This document shows, piece after piece, positions 1-10,171 of a DNA stretch of 64,000 nt; the first letter of the stretch is position 1, and each line of letters opens with the position of its first letter. The notes under the pieces were generated by a model, which saw only the letters and a program-made list of their open reading frames with translations, did no database searches and was not told the origin of the DNA. The translations under genes were made by a program, and so were the position numbers. The DNA is from Hormiphora californensis (lineage: Eukaryota > Ctenophora > Tentaculata > Cydippida > Pleurobrachiidae): contig CM035350.1 of the NCBI GenBank assembly GCA_020137815.1, positions 7,887,612 to 7,951,611 on the forward strand, written 5' to 3'.

Positions 1-1
1 T

Positions 2-115
2 AGGTTAGTTGTGGATGGTATCTTGGAGAGGGTGCGGGCCCTAGAGCCCCGGGACCGCGGCCAGGAGGTGTCTAACAGGTCACATGTGTCGTCAAACAAT
101 TCCTCCTTTTCGTGA
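2..115 (+). CDS. 3' end of an unidentified gene (partial)
   Basis: An open frame enters from the left edge and stops with TGA at 113-115. The 37 visible residues begin with LVVDGILERVRALEPRDRG, an amphipathic helix-like stretch, followed by a Ser/Asn-rich tail. The sequence up to about 75 is GC-rich with coding-like codon use, unlike the AT-rich DNA after the stop. No family is recognised and no splice acceptor can be judged because the left part is outside the window. It could be chance reading-through of an untranslated region. Confidence 0.3.
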   Translation, partial: RLVVDGILERVRALEPRDRGQEVSNRSHVSSNNSSFS

Positions 116-956
116 AGACACACAAAGTGCAACATACATCAGCCTGTCCTATTGTAGAGAGGGGGAGATTGAGATGGATATAATATGTAGCATAGAGAGG
201 AAGGTGGCAAAAGGGCGGTAAGGTGAGAGAATAGTGGACAGTCAGTACCAGGGGATGCTACAGTTAAATTAAGACACAGAGTGTTTTTTAAAACAACAAA
301 ACCAGCTTATAAGTTTAACACAACTTGTAATACAACCACCATAGAGATATAATTACACAATGTTACACTTGAGTGGAACATTGCTGTGACGCCGCTCTCG
401 GCCGGCAGTCACACTTTTTGTTTGTTATGTTCTAACCCTCCGATTACAGAGAGAGAGAGAGGGTGGAACAAACTTTTCTAATTTATAAAGATCTACAAAA
501 CACAATATCACAAAAATCTTTACACAAAGCCAGATAGGGGTAGTCCTAAAGCACACTACATTTGCTATTAACCAGCTAATTTTTATTCCACCAGGGAAAA
601 TAAGAGGAAGAAAAAGGGTGGGCAAACATTGGAAAAAAAACACACTCAACTCAGAAGTATTTTCAAAATGAACACAACGAAACGCACCGATGCACAAAAT
701 AAGAAGAAGGAAAATGGTGGACTCGACACACTGTTTCCGGTTTCTCTGTTTCTCCAACACTTTTAATTGTTACCACTTAAATTTGTACATCACGTGATAC
801 CCCGTGCAGTAGTTACTAAATGGGCAATAATTTAACGTTCCTATCAAAGTAAGCATCCATAATGGGACCTATTGAAAAAAGGGGGGCAAATTAAAAAGGG
901 TCAACGAAAATGATGGGGAAGTCCTCCTCCCCCTTATAGACAGTCCAGAGAAAACG
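116..956. other. Intergenic/3' flank, no gene seen
   Basis: AT-rich DNA between the leftmost gene fragment and the AGPS stop codon. It holds a short GA run near 450-462 and probably the AGPS 3' untranslated region. The open frames here lack coding character. Confidence 0.5.
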
Positions 957-2750
957 TTAAAGTTTGCTCTTTATGGCTCCCGTGGGGCCTACAACCCCAA
1001 TGAGATTACCATTACCGAAAATGTTCTGTGGGTCTAGGCCCTGTTTGACAGCCATTAGGGCCTGTTTTCCCACTGATGATATGGTGCCCTCCAGGAACTG
1101 TGCCCGGACCTTCCCAATACCGTGATGGTGTGAGACACTACCCCCGTTAGCGAGTACTTCCTCTCGGGCTGCCTGCTCCAGATTACTGTACACAGCCATC
1201 GGATCAGCCAGACCTACACTTGAAAACCCAAAGTAGAAGTAGCAGCATGCGCCAGTGTCATAGCATTGTGTTACTCTGGCAGCGCTGTACGGGGTGTGAC
1301 AAACTCCCTGTTCCAAACAACTGTCAACAATGCGTTGCTTTACATTCTTTATCAGGTCACTCACCCTGTCCCAGGGGACGGAGGTTTCAAAACTCTCCGC
1401 TACAAAATGATAGTCCATGCCCAGATCACGAAGGTAGGCAATGGAAAATGTGAGGAGGTATCCTTGTTTTCCGTTCTCTTCCCCCGCTGGAATTCCCCCA
1501 AACCCTGCTGCAATATCGTATATCTGCTTCTGCTCCCACTGCACCCGATCCTTAGCTCCCTCGAACACCACCGTACACAAGGAGATCTTCTCTTGCTTGA
1601 ACCCACGTAACCGAGTTATGTAAACTTGCTTTACATAATCTGTCATTTTCTCAAATATGCTCTTCTCTCCCTTGAGTGCAAGACCGAATTGCAGCTGCTC
1701 GTTGTCCATTAGTCGAATGGATGCCGGGTAAATCTTTTTCCTCGATACCTCGTGCAGGAAGTTAATACCTTTGTCAAACTCAGGGAAGATAAGAGATCCA
1801 TACTCGGTACACTCGGGAAGAGGCTTGATTTTTAGTGTAACCTCCGTGATGACTCCTAACGTGCCCTCTGATCCCAGGATCATTTGATGGACATCAGGAC
1901 CACAACTAATTCTGGGGACTTGGCAGCTCTTTTCGATTGTTCCCTTGGCAGTAACCATCTTTACTCTCACCACCATATCCTCAATATTCCCATAGATGTT
2001 CTTCTTCATGCCGCTCGCCCTAGTTGCTACCCAGCCGCCCAGTGAACTGAACTCCAGGGAGTCAGGCTGGTGCCCTGTTGTGTAGCCTTCTCTCTCCAGC
2101 TGCTTCTCCAGATCCTGCCCAATGATGCCTGCCTCTATATGTGCCATCAAGTTCTCTGGGTCTATCCAATGGATGCGATTCATTTCTGTCATGTCCATGG
2201 AGACGATGGTTCGACGCTCTTCTGTCGGACAGAGCAGGGCCCCTGAGACGGAGGTGCCGCCACCCATGGGGATGATAACAACGTTGTATTTAGTAGCTAA
2301 CTTCACCAGTTCTTCCACATCTTTGTGACAGGAGGGGAAAACTACCATATCAGGAATTCGATCAAAGTACTCGTTGTTTCGGAGCACGTATATTTCTTCA
2401 CAGAGATGACCGTGTCCGTGCATTAGACGATCTTCCGCATCCTCCGAGATGGATTTGCACCATTGGCGAGCCTCGGCAACAAATTCAGGGCAGCGGATCG
2501 GTTGGGGAATTTTAGACAAATCGAGAGGTTTGGCTGGCGATTTTTCATTGGTGTTTGCTCCCAAATGTTCTCTAAACCATTTCATCAAATGTGGCATAGA
2601 TATTCCACACATCGGATATCGGTTCCCAGAGAAGGTACAAGTGTCAGTGTCTGGTGCATGAATAAATTTGGAATCCCTGTATCCCCAACCATTCCACTTC
2701 AGACCCTCTTGACGTTTCATTGGAAACGCCTTTTCTTCATCTGCGAGCAT
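957..2750 (-). CDS. AGPS: Alkyldihydroxyacetonephosphate synthase, peroxisomal (AGPS), with C-terminal SKL
   Basis: FAD enzyme of ether-lipid (plasmalogen) synthesis that replaces the acyl chain of acyl-DHAP with a fatty alcohol inside peroxisomes. From the ATG at 2750 it gives 597 residues (human about 658). Visible landmarks, close to the human protein: WNGWGY near residue 19; the FAD-binding PCMH loop GGGTSVS near 163; TGHQPDSLEFSSLGGWVATR; ASIRLMDN; the catalytic-site Tyr in RVTQCYDTGA near 497; and the HHH triad near 541. The frame has no intron in this conserved part. Upstream of the ATG the minus strand reads a pyrimidine tract ending in cctag at about 2761, so a 5' exon may exist, but no PTS2 nonapeptide was found. 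The family usually ends near NxNL; here about 14 residues follow and end in SKL, a PTS1. The frame is open to 2849 only from a GTG, so the ATG at 2750 is preferred. Confidence 0.93.
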   Translation of the reverse strand: MLADEEKAFPMKRQEGLKWNGWGYRDSKFIHAPDTDTCTFSGNRYPMCGISMPHLMKWFREHLGANTNEKSPAKPLDLSKIPQPIRCPEFVAEARQWCKSISEDAEDRLMHGHGHLCEEIYVLRNNEYFDRIPDMVVFPSCHKDVEELVKLATKYNVVIIPMGGGTSVSGALLCPTEERRTIVSMDMTEMNRIHWIDPENLMAHIEAGIIGQDLEKQLEREGYTTGHQPDSLEFSSLGGWVATRASGMKKNIYGNIEDMVVRVKMVTAKGTIEKSCQVPRISCGPDVHQMILGSEGTLGVITEVTLKIKPLPECTEYGSLIFPEFDKGINFLHEVSRKKIYPASIRLMDNEQLQFGLALKGEKSIFEKMTDYVKQVYITRLRGFKQEKISLCTVVFEGAKDRVQWEQKQIYDIAAGFGGIPAGEENGKQGYLLTFSIAYLRDLGMDYHFVAESFETSVPWDRVSDLIKNVKQRIVDSCLEQGVCHTPYSAARVTQCYDTGACCYFYFGFSSVGLADPMAVYSNLEQAAREEVLANGGSVSHHHGIGKVRAQFLEGTISSVGKQALMAVKQGLDPQNIFGNGNLIGVVGPTGAIKSKL

Positions 2751-2850
2751 TTTATTGTCTAGGAAAGTATATAATGTTAGCTCAAATAAATCTTGGAAGT
2801 CAGTTATAAAAATACTATAAAATTTAAATCCCAGGTAAGTTGGTGCCACT

Positions 2851-3609
2851 GCCTTGTATTGCTAACAATCCATCAATTTTGGCGGTCGAGACGGGTTAGG
2901 CCTTAGGGCTGTCAGGTAGGGGCCTAATTTGGGTTATATTTTGCGTTATCGGTTAGTGATATCGATTATTTATAAGACATTGTTTGGGCGACTCAAATCG
3001 GCGATGTGGCTGCATGGCCATGTCGTTTGTAAGTTGCAAAAGTCGGTCTGAAAAAGTGAAAAAAATTAAAAAAATTCTTACAGATTTTTATTTGCATTTC
3101 ACGCCACCGCCGCGCATATCATTGCACCTGCCTACGACGCAATACGTGTAACGCGCGATATAATATAATCTTAACTGCGGTATAATTTTGCTTGGCGTCC
3201 ACGGATTTTATTTTCTGTAAGCGCTTTTTTAACGATTTTCTCCTTTTCGGTTTTTGACAAGTCGTGTCCGTCTCCGTTCTTGGTTCAGATTCTACCTACT
3301 AACAGACCGAAATCGGATCAAAAGAACCATTCTGGCGATGCGATTTTTATCTTTATTCTCTCTCTTATTCTCGCTCTTTTTTAGATAGGAGCCTGGCTGC
3401 GGGGTGACTGTGAGAACCCCCTGGGCAGTGGGCCCTGCTGGACCGCCTAGCCTGGACGGATTTCTGGTCAGCTTCTCGAGAGTCGAAACGAATCTGACGA
3501 AACCAGATTTACTTTTTATCTTATTTATTATTAGGATATTTTAGACCTTAATTTCAAACTTTTCAACACTACTTTAAACAAATTAATTTGAGCAGGTAGA
3601 TATGGTGAT
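2851..3609. other. Intergenic region, no gene seen
   Basis: AT-rich with a CG-rich island around 3100-3180. It separates AGPS from the LINE ORF1-like gene and probably contains the 5' part of that element. No convincing exon for an AGPS leader was found on the minus strand. Confidence 0.4.
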
Positions 3610-4605
3610 GTGATAGCCCCTATGGGCAGACCGTGCGATATGACAGTTATTCCAGTACGTCAAGAGGAGCTGACTCAGGCTGATTTGGATTGGTATGCGA
3701 GCCGGATCCTGACCATGGTCAAGTATGCAGGGATTCCTTCACCGGATTTAACCAGAAAGTTAGGGAGTAGCCCTGAGGATATCAGGGAAATACCGACATC
3801 TTTCAATATCCACTCATCCCACACGAAACGTGATTTGGCATCTGTATTAGAAGATGTATTTATGTCGACCTTGCCACTTCTAAAGTACTTCCAACATCGT
3901 TTCAACGTCGAGAAGTCGCCTGAGTTGGAATTAAAGGAAGAAAGAGATGAACTGTTGAGAAAGAGTTTGGAGTTGCAGAAAAAAGAGGAGATATTGAGAG
4001 TTGAGATGGATGACCTATTGAGAAAGACTATTAGGTTACAAGAGCAGGTCATTGAGCTTCAGGACACTCAGCTACATCGAGTAACCGAAACAGTACAGAA
4101 AGATCTGCGCTCTTTCTCAACTGTCTTGACGCAGAATTGTAGGTCTGCTCTTGCACCGAAAAATATCAAGAAAGATGAAGGGAAAGCTCATGGCAAAAAA
4201 GTTTATTCGAGTCCAGATCCAGACAGATCCAAAAATCTGATGGTGTTTGGTCTACCGGAAGTTGAGGCGGAATCTGAATCTGTGTTGAAATGTGAGATAG
4301 AGAATGTTTTGGCTGAGCTTGATGAGAAACCTATTGTTGTAGCTAAAAGGGTGGGTTTGAAACGGGAAGGAAGGGAGAGACCCGTGATCGTGAAGCTACA
4401 GAGTAGAGAAATGCTGCTGAGCCTTCTCCAGAAGGCTAGGCAGTTGAAACAGTCCGAATCGTACTGCGGTGTATACTTGTCAAGAGATATGTCACTCGCA
4501 GAGAGAACGGAGAGGAGGGAACTCCACCTTACATTGAAGGAGTTAAGGGAATCGAATCCCGAAAGACAATTTCGGATACGGAAAGGAGCGATAAACTTTT
4601 CATAG
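3610..4605 (+). CDS. LINE ORF1-like protein: coiled coil plus RRM-like nucleic-acid-binding domain
   Basis: A 331-residue intact frame. Residues about 115-170 form an E/L/K-rich heptad region (coiled coil). From about 203 follows the block typical of ORF1 proteins of non-LTR retrotransposons: SKNLMVFGLPE, then a VGxxREGRERPVIVKL strand, a LLxKARxLK helix and VYLSRDMSLAERTERREL. Such proteins trimerise and bind element RNA. No endonuclease or reverse transcriptase follows. The downstream DNA runs into an aataaataaataaag tail at about 4722, as expected for the 3' end of a non-LTR element. The first in-frame ATG is 3610; Met11 is another possible start. It may be an ORF1-only (non-autonomous) copy or a host-captured gene. 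Confidence 0.7.
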   Translation: MIAPMGRPCDMTVIPVRQEELTQADLDWYASRILTMVKYAGIPSPDLTRKLGSSPEDIREIPTSFNIHSSHTKRDLASVLEDVFMSTLPLLKYFQHRFNVEKSPELELKEERDELLRKSLELQKKEEILRVEMDDLLRKTIRLQEQVIELQDTQLHRVTETVQKDLRSFSTVLTQNCRSALAPKNIKKDEGKAHGKKVYSSPDPDRSKNLMVFGLPEVEAESESVLKCEIENVLAELDEKPIVVAKRVGLKREGRERPVIVKLQSREMLLSLLQKARQLKQSESYCGVYLSRDMSLAERTERRELHLTLKELRESNPERQFRIRKGAINFS

Positions 4606-4719
4606 AATATCTTTATAAACTGGACTCTTAAATGGACTCATATCTTTGATCAACCGTTTTTTGCCCACAAAAAGGGGCTGATAATTTTATACATCAAATT
4701 GTGTAAATTATTATATAGA

Positions 4720-4740
4720 TTTAATAAATAAATAAAGACC
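4720..4740 (+). repeat. A-rich simple tail of the LINE-like copy
   Basis: A TAAA-type repeat (taaataaataaag) about 115 bp after the ORF1 stop. Short tandem A-rich tails mark the 3' end of many non-LTR elements, so this probably closes the copy. Confidence 0.45.
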
Positions 4741-5628
4741 TTAATTTTTGGGTGCGTAGGTCAATCAGAAGCCCGGATTTTGAAATAAAGGCCTCAGATT
4801 GGTTCACAGTTCGCACACTGAAAATTGCCCAAACTTCCAGATAAGGTGCGTTGGATGTGCCTCAAAAAGCTATTCAGAAAAGCTCCGTTCAGCAGGTGTT
4901 TACAGACCACAGTCAGATAAGTTATCTCTAGAGTTCGATTTGTAGTATCTTGAATTCAGTAGAACTTGGATAAATTATGCATAAATTGGTTCGTCTGCTC
5001 TTAAATAGCCCACTTTGATTTATGTATTTTAATAGAATTTATGGAGTGTTTAAATGGAGCATCTTAGACCAGCTGTCCAGTGACTGGCTGCCTTATTTTA
5101 ATTTCTCCTTCCGTTTCTCTCCGAATGGCCATAATAATGCTACTTCTGCTCTCAGCCTGTCAAAAATATGCCCTGTAATTCCCCAGATGTTTGGCTAATT
5201 CTGCTTCACTACATCTGTTTAACGAACATGGTAATAACTACCGCGTCAGAGAGCTCATATTGTTGTCATGTGAGCAGTGTTGATCTTGAAGTTGAGCGGT
5301 TATGTTGTGGTTTAGTTGTGTCCGGTACCACGGTCCTTCCCGCTCTCTCAGAATGTTTTCTTTCCATTGTAGAACAAGGCATTAAAGGCGATGAGTAGTT
5401 AGAAAAGGAGGTTTACTACCATAATGGACAACGTGACTCTAACAATACACTTTAAGAATAGAGTCAGACTCTTTTATCCTAAACATCTTCCCGGACCTCA
5501 ACTAACAATGCAAGTGATATTGTGTTTTTACATTTTATACACGATAATAAAACCCATGTCGCAAACTTCATCTCTCCTCCTTGTATCACCTTGTATCTCT
5601 AATTTCAACCTCTTGATATTATAACAGG
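4741..5628. other. Intergenic or 5' region of the next gene
   Basis: No domain-bearing frame. The open frame at 5168-5398 has no recognisable features and may be non-coding. An upstream exon of the gene that starts at 5629 is expected here or further left, because that gene opens at a splice acceptor. Confidence 0.35.
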
Positions 5629-8600
5629 GCTATACAGAAGACATTTGAGTTGTGTAGCGAAGAGGAGGTTGAGCTTGTGGATCACTTATCACACGAGAGG
5701 CTGAGTCTCACGAAGCTCCACTGTCTCCCACCCAACTCTCATGTTGTATCAACCCTGGTTCTAAAACACGGTGTAAGTAACATTAGTTAATTGATTAATT
5801 AAGAAATATCTAATGGAGGGTGTGGCGGTGTTTCATTATTATACCTGACAACACTACCAGACACACAACTCCTTCTATAGTATCATGTAATTTGGATTGA
5901 GGAGTGTAGAAAGCTTGATTGCTTTTTTTCTTCATAACTCTACTTTTAATAATAACTCTCCTGTGCTTGCCTCTGCTAATTGTCTATCCATTCTGCTAGT
6001 TTGCTACTAAATAACTAGGCGGTAGTTGAAAGGCCATTATGTAGCAAACGGGTATATTGCAGAGTATAATGAGAGATAATTGCCTCCAATTATCTTTCTA
6101 ACCAATTATCTCGTTATGTTTAATCGGCCTTCCTCTCCTTGCAGATGGAGCAAAAGAATGTCCTGAATAAGCGGACTGTATCGTCTCAACAGGAGAAAAC
6201 GATAGTTGTCCACCGACAGAACGGCAGTCTAGGATTCAAACTGCAATATCTCTTTGCACCGTCTCAGTCAACGATTTCCGTAAGTAGCTGCTGCAGCAAG
6301 CAGCATCGGATTTATTTTGTTATTGGAGTGTGCTCTGAAAGGCGTGTACACTGTGTGGTTTCAGGGAGTGTGGTTCTGGTGCATGGTAGTGTTTATCAAA
6401 CTAATAGGTGGTAATGAAGGGGTGGTAATTGGCCTAAATGGTAATGGGGCGATAATTGAGGTACTCAGGTTCCTGGGAAGATATTTTGCTTCTTAACTGT
6501 TTAGTCCGACCATACACCCATGTTTTCTTAAATTATGCTCTCTCTCTCTCTCTACTCTCCTTAAGGTTTATCTGTTCCCTTCTTTTGACATCTCTCCTGA
6601 CTCCTCATCTTTCCTCTTTCTCCTCTCTCTCTCCTCTATCCTAGATTATACAACCCTTAAAATATGTCCTCGTCTTCATTTCTCTTTTCTCTCTATTCTT
6701 CTCTCCCTGTCTCTCTCCTCTCTCTCTCTCTCTCGCTATCTCTCTCTCGCTCCTGACCCCTCTATCTTTCCCTCTCTCTCTCTCTCTCTCTTAGAGAAAT
6801 TATAAAGGGGTGTTTAGAGGAATTATGTAGTCAGGGAGGTTTTAGGAAATGCAAGTATTTTGCATTCTATCTCTCCCTTAGTTATTAATTCTCTCTCTCT
6901 CGCTCCCGCTCCCTCCTTCTCTATCGTGTGTATCCTTCCATAACTGTATGTACTAATAAGGCCATTCAAAAAACAGCAGAAAAGCGATAAAGCAGAGCTC
7001 ATTTCGAGTAGTTGAGACTCAGGAGACTCAGGATAATACATTATATAAGGGTTCGTTAGAGGAAGTCAGGAAGGTTTTAGGAGGGGAGACAGTGGGGTGA
7101 TAATTTCCCCTTTTTTTTGTTTTTCCTTTTTCCCTTCCCCTTTCTGATCACCAACGATGAGAAGGGGTGAAAGGGAAAGGGCCAAAAATTTGTTCCCCTT
7201 TTTAAAAACCCCCTTCCGGGGGCCCGGGTTTGTAGTCCCCTTTTTTCTTTTTTCCCCCTTTCCCCTACTCTTCCTCTCTCTCTAAATCTTCCCCTTTTCT
7301 CTCTTTTCCCTTCTCTCTCCCCTCACCCCGCCTTCTTCTTCCCCCTCCCCATTTTAATTCCCCCTTCCCCCTCTATCTACTCTCTCCTCTTTTCCCTCTC
7401 TTCTTTCTCTCTCTCCCTCTCTCTCTCCCCCCTTCTTATTCTTTCTTTTTGTTCTCTTTTTCTTCTTTTTCCCCCTTCTATCCCCCTCTCTCTCTTTCTC
7501 TTCTTTCCCTCTCTCTCTCCCCCTCTCTCTATTTTCCTCAAACCCCTCTATCTCTCTCTCCCCCCTCTGTCTCTCCTCTCTCTCTCTTCCTCCTCCTCTT
7601 CTCTCTCTTTTCCCTTTTTCTTTGTAAGTTTGTCCTTTTTTGCTCCCTCCCCGGGTAAAAGGGCGAGGCTTATTTTTCCCACATGTTGTGGGTAAATAAA
7701 AGTTTTGGTGGAAAAGGGTTCAAAAATATGGGTGGGGTGGGGGAAAGTGGGGGGAAATTGCAAAATGTCACACTTTATTATTTAATTTTTTTTATTGAAA
7801 AAATTAAAACCCACATGTAGCTGATGCCTTTAAATAGCTTTTTTGCCATCATTTTGAAAAGAAAAAATTTTTCTAACCGATCTCAACCCCATTCTTACTC
7901 CCTTCTTATTCTCTCTCTTCATTTTTTTGATATTTTCCTTTTCCTCTTCTTTTTTATCTCACTATCTCCCCCCTTTCTTTGAACATCTTTGCTGTAATAC
8001 CTACCACTCTGAATATATGTGGTGCTGCTAAAAGTACTGGGAGCGAGAGAGGCAGTACAAAGGGAGGGAAAACAGAAGGAGAAGGCTAGGGAGAACGGAG
8101 AGGGAAGGGGAAATGTCGGATCAGAAATACACATTAAAAAGTGTGAAATAAAATTACAGTAGCAATGATATTCAACATGGTTACTGTCAAACTGCACATG
8201 TTTTTTTCCCTTTTAAAAAAACTTTTTCCCCTTCTCCATCTTTTCTCTTTTTTTCTCTCTCCTCCTTCACTTTACAAAAATCTTTGGGGAAAATCTTTTT
8301 CATATAAAACCGTCCCCTTCGCCCGGGCCTCGAGGTTTCAAAGGGGTAAAAATCCGTGCTGACCCAAAAAAAATCCCGGGGCTTTTTGAACTTTTTTTTT
8401 TAAATCTCCGGCATGCTCTGAATCTTTTTTTTCCCCTATCTTTTCAAAGAAATAAAAAGCCCCTTTTTCGGGGGCTATCATTTATTTTTTCTCTATCTCT
8501 CCCTCTCTTTTTCTGTTCTTCTCCGCACGCAAAATATACCACCTCATTAAACTTTTGGGGGTGTGTCCCCACGGTGGTTTTTATGCGTTTAAAGCTACAA

Positions 8601-9065
8601 CAAACGTCCAAGGTTTTTTTGCCCTTTTCTCGCCCCTTTCCCAAGGGGTCTCCCCGTTTTCTCTTCTCTTCTCTTTCTCTCTTCTATCGCGGGCGCTCCC
8701 CCTCCCCTTTGCTTCTCCTCTCCTCTCTTTCCTTTTTCTCTCGCACTTTTTCTCTTCTCTTCCCCTCATTCCCCCTTCTCTCTCTCTTCCTTTCCCCTTT
8801 TTCTCTTTCTCTCTCTCCCCCTCCTCTCTCTCTTTTCTCTTTTCTCTCTCCCCTCCCTCTCTCTCTCTCCAAACTCTCCCCTTTTCTCTCTCTCCTCTCT
8901 CCTTTTTCTCTCTCCTTTTCTCCCTTTTCTCTCTCTCCCCCTTTTCTCTCCTCCTCTCTCTCTCTCCTCTCCCCCCTCTCTCCCCCTCTCTCTCTTCTCT
9001 CTCTCTCTCTTCCCCCTCTTCTCTCTCTCTTTTCTCTCTCTCTCTGTTCCCCTCTCTTTATCTTT

Positions 9066-9097
<32 letters not shown>

Positions 9098-10119
9098 CTC
9101 TTCTCCTTTTTACCCCCTTTTCCAGGCAAACCCCTTCCCTGTTTCCTTCGGGGTTCCCTTTTTCATTCACGTAAAACCCCCCCCGGGGGAAATTTCCCTT
9201 TTCCCCTCCTATTCAAAGGAATAAAACTCCCGGGCCCATGCCGGGGTTTTTTTCAAAAATTTTTTTTTCCAGAAACCCCGGGGGGAAATTTTAAAGGGGT
9301 TTGGGGAAAATTTTTTTTAGTTCCCCCCTTTAAAAAAATTGGGGAACTTGGGTTTCCCCCCCAAAAACAACCCCTTTCTTTTAAAAAAACGAAATAAATT
9401 TTTTTCCCCGGGACTTTTTTTAAACCTTTTAAATGGTAGTTTTAATTTTTTGGGTTTTTTGACCGTTTAATTAAAGGTTTTGGGCCTTGGTTTTCCCCGA
9501 AGTGAGCTTTTTTAAAAAAAAAAAATGCACAACTTGTTTTTAAAAACAGGCACTTTTTCTNNNNNNNNNNNNNNNNNNNNNNNNNNNNNNNNNNNNNNNN
9601 NNNNNNNNNNNNNNNNNNNNNNNNNNNNNNNNNNNNNNNNNNNNNNNNNNNNNNNNNNNNCCCTAGCAAAAACAAGCCCAAACCACCTTCTAAGCTCCAT
9701 TCCCCGCCTGGACTAAAACTAGAATGAAGAACGATAAATGACTTATGACACTTACAACTAAATGAAAGGACATACCGGAAAGGATAAGAAGAAAGGTGAC
9801 CTTGCTATTATGAAAAAAAAACTAAATAAATACCATGACATGACCAACTCAAGAAGAAATGAATAATGAACAACACAATAACATGGATGGTCTTATCTGA
9901 TTGGAGAATGTAGATCGGTGGTGGTCGGTGTAGCTGGTCCTTTGTTTGCTGTATCTTCACGGGACTTGGTAGATTGAGATATTTACAAAGTGGTGAAATT
10001 TGAGAAGGCCCGGAGAGGAGGGAGAGCCGTGACCTAACAATTACAACAAAACAAGAAGTGCCCCTGGAAACCCTTACCGTACCAACAAAATTTTGACCAT
10101 CTCTCTCTCTCTCTCTCTT

Positions 10120-10171
<52 letters not shown>

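Noticed and set aside
2850..3600. A PTS2-coding leader exon for AGPS
   Set aside because: No convincing R-(L/I/V)-x5-(H/Q)-L frame with a donor was found on the minus strand.
8555..9397. 280-codon open frame on the + strand
   Set aside because: Ser/Leu/Pro/Phe simple sequence from a CT repeat with unreliable homopolymers; no domain.
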